A stretch of 13,783 nt of DNA, from positions 1-13,783 of the forward strand of contig MVQZ01000299.1 of the NCBI GenBank assembly GCA_002067565.1, read 5' to 3'. A model generated the notes under the pieces. It saw nothing but the letters and a program-made list of their open reading frames with translations. It did not search any database and was not told the origin of the DNA. Numbering within the stretch: the stretch's first letter is position 1; each line of letters begins with the position of its first letter. Origin of the DNA: Methanobacterium sp. PtaU1.Bin242 (GTDB lineage: Archaea; Methanobacteriota; Methanobacteria; Methanobacteriales; Methanobacteriaceae). Shown here in pieces: positions 7,205 through 13,688 of the stretch. The translations under genes and the position numbers were made by a program.

Positions 7205-8113
7205 TCATTTCACTGTTGCATGTACAAAGACATAAAGGCTACATACATCCCTGTTTTCATTCTTACCATGGAAATATAATTTTTTATAATCTTCACTTGT
7301 TACATTCTGGATTTGAGAATAGCCTCTCTCTTTTAGAAATTTTTCAATATTTCCTTCCTTAATTCCAAATTTAAATGGTTCTCCTGATTGTTTCACACGT
7401 TCATGTATGCGTTTGCCCACTTCCAATTCACATGTACCGTCAACCACTGATTCAGGGAAATAATCGAAGATTATCTTGCTATCTTTACTCGAATTATGCA
7501 CTATAAAGGACAGTAAATTATCCACACCCTCTGGTGGAATGTAATAGATGAGACCTTCCATAATAAAAATGGTTTTTTTTGAGGGATCATATCCATGTTC
7601 AATTAACCGTATGCCCAGTTCTTCACTCCCCACATCAGCATCCACAAACGCAACGTGATTAGGAAGTGAACCAAAAATTTCTTTAATCTTTTCCATCTTC
7701 ATATTCTGGGTGCCCTGATAATCAACTTCAAAAACCCGTACTTTCCCTTTCAACCCTTTTATCCGATATGCACGGGTATCATATCCTGCACCCAGGATAA
7801 CCAGTTGCTCAATCCCCTCTTCAAGAGATGCCTTGAGGTAGTTGTCGAAATATCTGACCCTTGCTACAATGGAATTTTGTGTTCCTGGAAATAAACGATT
7901 CATCTCTTCCATTCTTGCTTTTGCCACTGGATAATTGCATGCAGTTGCTTCTAAAAACTTCAACAACTCCGGGCCAATAAAATGTATGGCATAGGGATCA
8001 TAACAAATCCGTTCTTCTTCATCCTTTGCTGATTCAATAACTCTGTGAAAAGCTATTTCTTCGGCCGTACCACTGGTATCTTTCCTTTTTATTTGCATTT
8101 CACTTATTTTCAT
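7205..8113 (-). CDS. SAM-dependent methyltransferase (TIGR00027/LCMT type), intact
   Basis: This 302-residue class I methyltransferase is a paralogue of the four others in the window. It shows ERICYDPYAIHF at 34-45, RVRYFDN at 85-91, SAM-binding GAGYDTRAYR at 108-117, acidic EVD at 129-131 and EGLIYYIPPE at 186-195. The C-terminus has the family end YKKLYFHGKNENR, then VHATVK. Family members are O- or carboxyl-methyltransferases of the TcmP/LCMT kind acting on small molecules. One difference from its paralogues is VDYQGTQ where the others have VD(H/Q)PxTQ, just after the SAM-ribose acid, which may affect substrate choice. It lies 22 bp after TetR regulator 2 on the same strand, so the two form an operon, and a T9 tract follows. 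The ribosome site is weak (GCGGAT before ATG 8113), and an ATG at 8098 is also possible. Confidence 0.9.
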   Translation of the reverse strand: MKISEMQIKRKDTSGTAEEIAFHRVIESAKDEEERICYDPYAIHFIGPELLKFLEATACNYPVAKARMEEMNRLFPGTQNSIVARVRYFDNYLKASLEEGIEQLVILGAGYDTRAYRIKGLKGKVRVFEVDYQGTQNMKMEKIKEIFGSLPNHVAFVDADVGSEELGIRLIEHGYDPSKKTIFIMEGLIYYIPPEGVDNLLSFIVHNSSKDSKIIFDYFPESVVDGTCELEVGKRIHERVKQSGEPFKFGIKEGNIEKFLKERGYSQIQNVTSEDYKKLYFHGKNENRDVCSLYVFVHATVK

Positions 8114-8135
8114 TATATCCGCTCATTTTAAGCAA

Positions 8136-8819
8136 TTAAAAACTCATTTTTTCATCATCACTTTCAGCACCATACAAATCCAATCCATGTTTGGTTTCAA
8201 TAGCAGGAGTTATGAAACGCAAGTAATGTTCCCATAGTTCATTTTTACCTGTTCCTGTAGCTTTTAAAGTTATTTTCCAAACAGGATCCATGTTCATGAT
8301 ACTATTTCCTATGATACTGAGAAAAATCGCTATCTCTGTTGGGTTTAAATCTCCTCTTACAGTTCCCTCCCCCATGCCTTCTTCAAGTATATTACTTGTA
8401 ATCTGGATATTTCCCAGGGCTAACTCAGTGAAATCCTTTGCATATTCGTTGTTTTTTAAAGATGATGGATTTGATGCAGCATAACATAGCATGTGAAAAT
8501 ATTCAGGATATTCCTGAGTGAACTGGAAATATCCCTGAATCAGTGCATGTAATTTATCAATTCCACTACCCTCATGATTTAAAGATTTTAAATGTATTTC
8601 ATTTAATATATGCATTCCACGCAGAGCTACAGCGTAAAATAAAGACTCTTTATTCTTAAAATAGAGATATAACGTCCCTTTGCCCAGTCCTATTTTCCTG
8701 GCTATTTCATCCATTGAAACGGTACCGTAGTCCATTTCAAAGAATAATTTCTCAGCAGCATCAACTATATCATTACGCCGTTGTTCTTTTTCTCTCTCCT
8801 TCCAATTGACCATTGACAT
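8136..8819 (-). CDS. TetR-family regulator 2
   Basis: This 227-residue TetR-type repressor has a helix-turn-helix at about 15-60 with recognition helix LGKGTLYLYF at 45-54 and a helical C-terminal sensor domain. It differs from regulator 1 (NRAT) and regulator 3 (GRST) in the middle of the recognition helix. The ATG at 8819 follows AGGTGA. The gene is first in a two-gene operon with the methyltransferase at 7205-8113. Two operator-like boxes lie in its own promoter, so autoregulation together with its methyltransferase is the simplest model. Ligand unknown. Confidence 0.9.
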   Translation of the reverse strand: MSMVNWKEREKEQRRNDIVDAAEKLFFEMDYGTVSMDEIARKIGLGKGTLYLYFKNKESLFYAVALRGMHILNEIHLKSLNHEGSGIDKLHALIQGYFQFTQEYPEYFHMLCYAASNPSSLKNNEYAKDFTELALGNIQITSNILEEGMGEGTVRGDLNPTEIAIFLSIIGNSIMNMDPVWKITLKATGTGKNELWEHYLRFITPAIETKHGLDLYGAESDDEKMSF

Positions 8820-8876
8820 TGTATTTCACCTGATTTTACATTAATATCCAGAATTATGAGAATTTTTATATAAAGA

Positions 8877-8910
8877 ATGACTTACAGTCTTATATATGAC
8901 TATGAGTCAA
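8877..8910 (-). promoter_or_regulatory. Two operator boxes upstream of the TetR2-methyltransferase operon
   Basis: ATGACTTACAGTCTT (8877-8891) and ATGACTATGAGTCAA (8896-8910) share the ATGAC-N5-GTC frame and lie 19 bp apart. Their strongest symmetric core is TGACT-N3-AGTCA. They begin 5 bp downstream of a TATA-like box and would flank the transcription start. The half-site ATGAC is the same as in the mtrC boxes, so these two promoters may share a regulator. Confidence 0.65.
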
Positions 8911-8914
8911 ATTA

Positions 8915-8924
8915 GATATATAAA
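8915..8924 (-). promoter_or_regulatory. TATA-like box of the TetR2 operon
   Basis: The minus strand reads TTTATATATC preceded by the purine-rich GAAAGA. A start about 25 bases downstream would fall between the two operator boxes. Other A/T-rich candidates exist nearer the gene (near 8891 and 8870), so this choice is moderate. Confidence 0.5.
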
Positions 8925-8985
8925 TCTTTCTATTCTTTAAATTTATTATAATTAAAAATAAGATCTCTTGCATCCCCTGATATTT

Positions 8986-8992
8986 AAAAAAA
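8986..8992 (-). terminator. Oligo(T) tract after the tandem methyltransferases
   Basis: Seven T on the minus strand lie about 45 bases after the stop codon of the original reading frame (9038). It is a plausible but weak archaeal terminator for the mtrC-methyltransferase operon. Confidence 0.35.
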
Positions 8993-9037
8993 TTGTAATA
9001 TGCTTTTCCAGATCTGCATAATTACAAGCTAAAGAAA

Positions 9038-9126
9038 TTACCCAACCACTGCATGAGCAAAGTATAAAAGATTGCAAACCTCCCTGTTTTCATTTTTACC
9101 ATGGAAATAGGCTTTTTTATAATCTT
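9038..9126 (-). pseudogene. Frameshifted C-terminal remnant of the methyltransferase at 9117-9929
   Basis: After the break, another frame continues with EDYKKAYFHGKNENR, then a C-terminal YFAHAVVG, and stops at 9038. This is the family C-terminus seen in the paralogues. The intact paralogues read ACCAGTGAAGAT or ACAAGTGAAGAT at this point, whereas this copy reads ACCAGAAGAT: two bases are missing at about 9126-9128. Restoring them gives a 297-residue protein from ATG 9929, close to its relatives (298 and 302). Confidence 0.8.
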
Positions 9127-9929
9127 CTGGTTATGTTCTGAATATGTAAAAATCCAAATTCCTCAAGGAAATCTTCGATTAACTCCTCTTTGATTCCAAA
9201 TTGCAGCGGTTCTCCTAGTTCTATGAGATGATTTCTGATATTTTGTCCTACTTCCAGTTTACAGTTCCCATCAACTACCGATTGTGGATAATAATCAAAA
9301 ATAACCGCGCTTCCTTTAGGCGAATTTTCAGTGATGAAAGAAAAGATTCGAGCCACAGCTTCTGGTGGGATATACATAACAAGACCTTCCAGTACAAAAC
9401 AAGTCTTTTTTAAAGGATCATATCCGTTATCAAAGAGTTTTTGACTAATTTTTTCGGTTTCAAAATCAACAGACACATAAACCACATGTTCAGGAGTAGA
9501 ACCAAATATTTCCTTAATTTTTCGGGTTTTAAAGCTTTGAGTGTTGGGATGGTCTACTTCAAAGACCTTTACGTTATTTTTAAGCTCTTCCATTCGATAC
9601 GCTCGTGTATCATATCCTGCACCCAATATAACCAGTTGCTCAAGCCCTTCATCAATAGATCTTTCAACAAAATCATCAAAATATCTTACTCTGGCCATTA
9701 TTGAACTACTTAATCCGGGGAAACGACGTTCAGTATTCTCAATTAGTTTTTTCGCCTCATCAGGATGTTTCATTCCAAATTCTATTATTTCTGGACTAAT
9801 GAAATGTATTGCATATGGATCGTTACATATTCTTTCATCTTCTGGCTTGTTGGATTCACCAAATCTCTGCATGGCTATCCCTTCTGCCATCTGACTGGGT
9901 TTTTCCCTATTAACTTTATTTTCTGACAT
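9117..9929 (-). CDS. SAM-dependent methyltransferase (TIGR00027/LCMT type), C-terminus lost by frameshift
   Basis: The open frame gives 270 residues from ATG 9929, which has GAGTTGA six bases upstream; a TTG three codons earlier is less likely. SAM-binding GAGYDTRAYR (103-112), RVRYFDDF (80-87), an EVDHP acidic motif and EGLVMYIPPE are all intact. The frame ends at NITRRL, about 28 residues before the family end, because of a 2-bp deletion. The missing part includes the last core strand (FAHA), so the product may be unstable or inactive. A sequencing error or a programmed shift cannot be excluded from one sequence. One family position is also changed: ERICNDPYAIHF has N where the others have Y. 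The gene follows the methyltransferase at 9964-10860 by 34 bp and is probably its tandem duplicate. Confidence 0.85.
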   Translation of the reverse strand: MSENKVNREKPSQMAEGIAMQRFGESNKPEDERICNDPYAIHFISPEIIEFGMKHPDEAKKLIENTERRFPGLSSSIMARVRYFDDFVERSIDEGLEQLVILGAGYDTRAYRMEELKNNVKVFEVDHPNTQSFKTRKIKEIFGSTPEHVVYVSVDFETEKISQKLFDNGYDPLKKTCFVLEGLVMYIPPEAVARIFSFITENSPKGSAVIFDYYPQSVVDGNCKLEVGQNIRNHLIELGEPLQFGIKEELIEDFLEEFGFLHIQNITRRL

Positions 9930-9963
9930 TTTTTTCAACTCTTATAAATCCATTGTTAAATTA

Positions 9964-10860
9964 TCACTCAATCATTGCATGAGCAAAGTAAACAAGTTCA
10001 CAAACATTCCTTTTCTCATTTTTACCCTGGAAATAGAGCTTTTTATAATCTTCACTGGTTACATTTTTTATATTTGAAAATCCAAATTTGCTAAGAAATT
10101 TTTTTAATTCTCCTTCTTTAATTCCAAATCGAAGCGGTTCTCCTTGCTGTATTGCGAAGTTTCGTATATCCTGTGCTATTTTTAGTTTATTAGTCCCTTT
10201 AATTACAGATTCTGGAAAGTAATCAAAAATTATTGCACTTCCTTTCCCCGAATTTCCCACAATATACTTTAATGTTTCAGAAACAGACTCCGGAGTAATG
10301 TACATAATTAATCCTTCCATAATAAAAAGAGTCCTCAACGACCTGTTATATCCTCCATTAAACAACTCTTTACCCAGTGTTTGAGATTCAAAGTCAACTG
10401 GCACATACACAACATGTTCTGGGATAGAACCAAAGATTTCTTTGATTTTTTGAACTTTAAAGCATTGGGTATCTGGGTGATCCACTTCAAAAACTTTTAC
10501 ATTTTCCAGTTCTTCAATTCTATAAGCACGAGTATCGAACCCTGCACCAAATATAACCAATTGTTCAAATCCATCATTAATAGATTTCTTTACAAAGTCA
10601 TCAAAATATCTAACTCTAGCTACAATGGAACCAGTACTATCATCCATTGCTGCATTTGCATCATCTCGATGTTTCGCCGCATATTCCAGTATTTTAGGAT
10701 TAATGAAATGAATGGCGGAAGGATCATAGCAAATTCTTTCATCTTCCGGCTTAGATGATTCGTAAGCCCTTATCATAGCAATTCCCTCCGCCATTTTGCC
10801 TGGTCCTGCTCTATTTGCATAAATTTTAGTTTCATCCTGCCTATATACATTTTCTACCAT
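9964..10860 (-). CDS. SAM-dependent methyltransferase (TIGR00027/LCMT type), intact
   Basis: This 298-residue class I methyltransferase has ERICYDPSAIHF at 41-52, RVRYFDDF at 82-89, SAM-binding GAGFDTRAYR at 105-114, EVDHPDTQ at 125-132 and EGLIMYI later. It ends with the family tail YKKLYFQGKNEKR and FAHAMIE. Its closest relative here is the frameshifted gene directly downstream, which points to a tandem duplication. The ATG at 10860 has GGTGA five bases upstream. The gene lies 186 bp downstream of mtrC with no clear terminator between them, so it may belong to the mtrC operon, although an A/T-rich TATA-like stretch near 10890 could serve it. The methyl acceptor is unknown. Family knowledge suggests a small-molecule hydroxyl or carboxyl group. 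Confidence 0.9.
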   Translation of the reverse strand: MVENVYRQDETKIYANRAGPGKMAEGIAMIRAYESSKPEDERICYDPSAIHFINPKILEYAAKHRDDANAAMDDSTGSIVARVRYFDDFVKKSINDGFEQLVIFGAGFDTRAYRIEELENVKVFEVDHPDTQCFKVQKIKEIFGSIPEHVVYVPVDFESQTLGKELFNGGYNRSLRTLFIMEGLIMYITPESVSETLKYIVGNSGKGSAIIFDYFPESVIKGTNKLKIAQDIRNFAIQQGEPLRFGIKEGELKKFLSKFGFSNIKNVTSEDYKKLYFQGKNEKRNVCELVYFAHAMIE

Positions 10861-10916
10861 ATTTTCACCATAAATTTAGTTTAAACAATTTTAAAAACTC
10901 CATACACCCTGTAATA

Positions 10917-11009
10917 TCATTCCCCATTTTGATCATTCAAATATGATTTTAGTAATAAGAACCCGCTAAAAATACCAACTACACACATTAAAACATATGC
11001 GTCTACCAT
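10917..11009 (-). CDS. Possible 30-residue single-pass membrane peptide
   Basis: An ATG-started frame of 30 codons lies between mtrC and the next methyltransferase. The peptide begins MVDAY, then has an uninterrupted hydrophobic stretch of about 17 residues (VLMCVVGIFSGFLLL) closed by Lys, and ends in a polar tail SYLNDQNGE. This is the pattern of a one-helix membrane protein. It starts 37 bp after the mtrC stop on the same strand. There is no good Shine-Dalgarno site (GGGA at most). It does not resemble a Mtr subunit I know. The frame is short enough to occur by chance, so confidence is limited. Confidence 0.35.
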   Translation of the reverse strand: MVDAYVLMCVVGIFSGFLLLKSYLNDQNGE

Positions 11010-11046
11010 AGTTCCCACGACATCTCACGGTTATTTATCTATTTAG

Positions 11047-11844
11047 CTAATATTCTTCCTCTTTAGGCCACCATCCACTCCATTTAACTGATGCTGCACC
11101 ATCTTTTGATGCCCTAATGAATGCTCTGATAGATACAAACCATCCAATAGCCCCAATTAAAGCTATTAACCACCATGACTGATTTAAACCTATTCCAAGA
11201 ACACCAATTATGGCCATAGCCATGAAACCAGTGGCTGAAGCCAACTTTAAAGTTGTCCTGCGATTTTCCTGGGGACCGAAACATGCATTGAATGGATGTG
11301 AGATTATCATGGTGTTAAGGATAAATAACAAAGCTATAAACCCAGTATAAACCACTTTTTCCAATATAACCGGCATTGCGTAACTTCCGGCAATAGCTGC
11401 TGCAAATCCAAGTACTGATAATGCTGATGCACCGGACAGTTCAACTGTACATCTAAGTAAAATGGGTACCTTCAATTTTAATACTCTAGTAACCAGTATA
11501 GCCGCTATTCCACCAACTATCATGGATAAAATAAATCCTATTAAAGGTCCCATCCAAACAATGTTACCAAAAAATACCGAACCAGAAAGACCCCCCAAAA
11601 TACCTATAATCGCAATGGCCAGTGCCATGTACCCTATTGATGGTATACCTGTACCTAAACCATAACTCCCCACTCTAGCCACCACTTCAGCCCCCCATAT
11701 TACAGCTGCTACCGCTCCCAGTGCTGCAAAGAGCGGTCCTAATATTGGATTTATCGGTACAAGATATATTCCTGCTAGACCACCTATAGCGCCCAATATT
11801 AAAGGCTTTTTAGGATCTACTGTAAAATTTCCCTCATTCGACAT
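11047..11844 (-). CDS. mtrC: Tetrahydromethanopterin S-methyltransferase subunit C
   Basis: MtrC is one of the membrane subunits of the sodium-pumping complex that moves the methyl group from methyl-tetrahydromethanopterin to coenzyme M in methanogenesis. The 265-residue product is of normal length and very hydrophobic, with about seven or eight membrane segments (from residues 14 to 243). It keeps typical MtrC stretches: GAIGGLAGIYL near 18-28, VASYGLGTG-like VGSYGLGTGIPSIGYM at 58-73, SALSVLGF at 140-147 and LNTMxIxHPFNAC(F/L)GP at about 176-191. The ATG at 11844 follows a strong TAGGAGGTC; an in-frame upstream ATG (11892) would run into the operators. Unusually, no other mtr gene adjoins it, whereas mtr genes normally form the EDCBAFGH cluster. 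It has its own promoter with three operator boxes and probably leads an operon with two methyltransferases. It may be a second copy; the window cannot show the main one. Confidence 0.9.
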   Translation of the reverse strand: MSNEGNFTVDPKKPLILGAIGGLAGIYLVPINPILGPLFAALGAVAAVIWGAEVVARVGSYGLGTGIPSIGYMALAIAIIGILGGLSGSVFFGNIVWMGPLIGFILSMIVGGIAAILVTRVLKLKVPILLRCTVELSGASALSVLGFAAAIAGSYAMPVILEKVVYTGFIALLFILNTMIISHPFNACFGPQENRRTTLKLASATGFMAMAIIGVLGIGLNQSWWLIALIGAIGWFVSIRAFIRASKDGAASVKWSGWWPKEEEY

Positions 11845-11885
11845 AAAAAGACCTCCTACGAACCTGATTAATATATTAAATTTTA

Positions 11886-11931
11886 ATGACACAGTGTCAT
11901 TGACATAGTGTCATTAATGACATGATGTCAT
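11886..11931 (-). promoter_or_regulatory. Three operator boxes upstream of mtrC
   Basis: Three 15-bp inverted repeats share ATGAC-N5-GTCAT: ATGACACAGTGTCAT (11886-11900), TTGACATAGTGTCAT (11900-11914, one arm imperfect) and ATGACATGATGTCAT (11917-11931). They lie 42-87 bp before the mtrC start codon and directly downstream of a TATA box, over the expected transcription start. This arrangement predicts repression by a TetR dimer, most simply TetR regulator 3 encoded upstream. Confidence 0.8.
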
Positions 11932-11935
11932 CGAA

Positions 11936-11944
11936 TATTTAAAA
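11936..11944 (-). promoter_or_regulatory. TATA box of mtrC
   Basis: The minus strand reads CCAAAAC followed by TTTTAAATA, a good archaeal TATA box with an A-rich upstream element. A start about 25 bases downstream, near 11914, would lie inside the operator boxes. Confidence 0.6.
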
Positions 11945-12084
11945 GTTTTGGTTTAAATCCATCGAAAAGTTAAAGACATCTAAAACATCTAAAAATTCAA
12001 AAAGAGATTTTTAACTTGGTTATCTATTTTAGTGACCAGAACTAGCATTAATCTTCAATTCTTACAATTAAATATTTAAACATT

Positions 12085-12093
12085 AAAAAAAAA
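12085..12093 (-). terminator. Oligo(T) terminator after TetR regulator 3
   Basis: Nine T on the minus strand lie 25 bases after the stop codon of the regulator at 12119-12922. The rest of the 274-bp gap to mtrC (11945-12084) shows no gene, only the mtrC promoter at its far end. Confidence 0.55.
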
Positions 12094-12118
12094 CCTTAAA
12101 GAAAATAATCATCCGTCC

Positions 12119-12922
12119 TTATTTTTCACTTTTCTCTCTATTACTAATCATATAACCAAGAAAATCACCAACATCCCTTAAAAATTGGTCATGAGTGATC
12201 TTTTCACTTTCCAGTAAATCTTGTAGATCCGGAGGTAAATTATCAATACTGTTAGCAATCAAAGTTTGTAAAACAGTCACTTCAACCGAATTAATATCCG
12301 ATCTGACTAGTCCTTCCTTTTTACCCTGTTCTATTGCATTACATAGTATATTTAACATTTCACGTCTTAAAATGATTATTTCATTTAAATATTCACTAAC
12401 TGTAAATTTTGGAGATAAAACATTAGGATTGATAGTAACTTCATCTTCACCCTGCTCTAACATTCTCATATAAATCTCTTCAAACTTCTCTTTATATTCA
12501 TGATAGAGCTTACTGTCAGCAAAAGGGCCTGTTCGATACTCAGTTTCTTTAATCTTAGCCAGATCAAATCTCCCAGACATTAAATAATTATAAACCTTAA
12601 GATAATCAGGATATCCTTTAGAAAATTCATAATAGGCATCTCTAAATGCAGCAAGTCTTTCTAAACTGGTTTTAGCCTTTTCAGAATTACTTAAAACAAT
12701 CCCATGTAATATTTGAGCTCCACGAAGTACAATTGCAAAAAATAATTCCTCTTTATTTTCAAAATAAAGATAAAGGGTGGATCTGCCCAACTTCACCTCT
12801 TTAGCTATGTCCTTCAAAGACACATTTTCATAACCTTTTGAGAAGAATAATTTTTCAGCTGCATTTAAAATATCATTTCTTCTCTTTTCTTTCTCCAGTT
12901 CTTTTCTGGCTGCGATGGACAT
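12119..12922 (-). CDS. TetR-family regulator 3
   Basis: This is a 267-residue TetR-type repressor. The N-terminal helix-turn-helix (about 15-60) has recognition helix LGRSTLYLYF at 45-54 and aligns without gaps with regulators 1 and 2. The sensor domain is 40-50 residues longer than in those two because of extra charged sequence around residues 120-185 (KETEYRTGPFADSKLYHEYK and following). This may reflect a different ligand pocket or dimer contact. The ATG at 12922 follows GGGTGA eight bases upstream. The gene is monocistronic with a T9 terminator and lies between mcrD and mtrC. It is the nearest candidate regulator for the three mtrC operator boxes (inferred). The ligand is unknown. Confidence 0.9.
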   Translation of the reverse strand: MSIAARKELEKEKRRNDILNAAEKLFFSKGYENVSLKDIAKEVKLGRSTLYLYFENKEELFFAIVLRGAQILHGIVLSNSEKAKTSLERLAAFRDAYYEFSKGYPDYLKVYNYLMSGRFDLAKIKETEYRTGPFADSKLYHEYKEKFEEIYMRMLEQGEDEVTINPNVLSPKFTVSEYLNEIIILRREMLNILCNAIEQGKKEGLVRSDINSVEVTVLQTLIANSIDNLPPDLQDLLESEKITHDQFLRDVGDFLGYMISNREKSEK

Positions 12923-13010
12923 TTTAAATTCACCCTGAAAATAGATTAAAATTGAAATAAATTGAATTATAATAAAATGTGTATATTTTGATATATTAAT
13001 TTAGGTAAGA

Positions 13011-13036
13011 ATATAAATAGTAAAACATATGTTATA
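13011..13036 (-). promoter_or_regulatory. Putative promoter of TetR regulator 3 with a palindrome
   Basis: A TATA-like TATTTATAT lies at 13011-13019 on the minus strand. Just upstream of it is a near-palindrome TAAAACATATGTTATA (13021-13036) with the perfect core AACATATGTT. Its position next to the TATA box suggests an operator or activator site, perhaps autoregulatory. It does not fit the 15-bp ATRAC-N5-GTYAT form well. Confidence 0.35.
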
Positions 13037-13046
13037 GTATCTGAAT

Positions 13047-13054
13047 AAAAAAAA
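13047..13054 (-). terminator. Oligo(T) terminator after mcrD
   Basis: Eight T on the minus strand lie about 22 bases after the mcrD stop codon. It separates mcrD from the TetR regulator 3 promoter. Confidence 0.5.
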
Positions 13055-13075
13055 TAATTAAAAGAGGGGTTAGTC

Positions 13076-13507
13076 CTATTTCCGGATAATACTAGCTCTT
13101 TCACTAAGCTGTGCGTTTTGATCGGTTAAACCGACCATTTCATCTGGTATTTCATCCAGTTTATCCCCATACTTCAATTTATCACTGACGGTCTTTTGTT
13201 TCCTTATAAATGTTCCCAGGTAGATATTATACCCAAAAGGGAGAACATCTTCACAGATAGGCCTTATTTCCTCTAATATTTCCTCATTTTCAATTTCCAA
13301 TAAAATTCTACCTGTTTTAACCTGCAGATCAATTTCTTCTCCTTTAACTGTTATGATTCTGCGGTCAGGATGCCCAGTTTCTGCAGGAGGAAGTCTTTGA
13401 CCCTGTATAACCATTCTTTTCACTCCCCCAATCCATTCAATGCTCCTCAACAATTTCTCAGTAGTATCGGCACTCAAAATCCTATGTGGAAAAATTTCTA
13501 TATCCAT
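13076..13507 (-). CDS. mcrD: Methyl-coenzyme M reductase operon protein D
   Basis: McrD is a small accessory protein that associates with methyl-coenzyme M reductase and is thought to help its assembly or activation; it is not part of the final hexamer. The 143-residue product is of usual length and begins MDIEIFPHRILSADTTEKLL as the family does. It has the R-M-VIQGQRLPP segment near 31-41 and PFGYNIYLGTFIRKQKTVSDYxKYG-like residues at about 91-113. It is cytoplasmic with no cysteine-rich site. The ATG at 13507 follows AGAGGTG by about nine bases. McrD normally lies inside mcrBDCGA; here it stands alone between a TetR gene and a methyltransferase, so it is probably a second copy. A T8 tract ends the unit. 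Confidence 0.9.
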   Translation of the reverse strand: MDIEIFPHRILSADTTEKLLRSIEWIGGVKRMVIQGQRLPPAETGHPDRRIITVKGEEIDLQVKTGRILLEIENEEILEEIRPICEDVLPFGYNIYLGTFIRKQKTVSDKLKYGDKLDEIPDEMVGLTDQNAQLSERASIIRK

Positions 13508-13532
13508 TTTTTTAACACCTCTTCTTTTTATT

Positions 13533-13628
13533 TCAAATTTTTACATGTTTATCAAACCTAACCCCATTTATCCACAACAGATATGATATGGGATTTTCCA
13601 AAATTTTTTTAATCAATTCTACCATCAT
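13533..13628 (-). CDS. Possible 31-residue leader peptide upstream of mcrD
   Basis: An ATG-started frame of 31 codons, beginning MMVELIKKILENP and ending FDKHVKI, ends 25 bp before mcrD on the same strand. A TATA-like TTTATAATC at 13662-13670 would start transcription about 10 bases before it, so it would be the first frame on the mcrD transcript. The ribosome site is weak (GGAT close to the ATG). The peptide matches nothing I recognise, and a frame of this length can arise by chance. Confidence 0.18.
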   Translation of the reverse strand: MMVELIKKILENPISYLLWINGVRFDKHVKI

Positions 13629-13688
13629 TTATCCAAATTAAAGCCCAGAAAGAAATAAAAAGATTATAAATCTCTTAACTATATTTTT

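Noticed and set aside
9541..10758. Plus-strand open frames of 87 to 125 codons opposite the methyltransferases
   Set aside because: They mirror conserved methyltransferase coding sequence, recur at the same place in each paralogue (also at 4065-4280), and have no ribosome sites or family features.
11845..11892. Longer MtrC start at 11892
   Set aside because: It would run over the operator boxes and the leader, lacks a ribosome site, and TAGGAGGTC precedes ATG 11844.
13565..13635. Ten-base direct repeat catttatcca at 13565 and 13626
   Set aside because: A single pair of short A/T-rich repeats 61 bp apart, with no other copies nearby; chance is a sufficient explanation.
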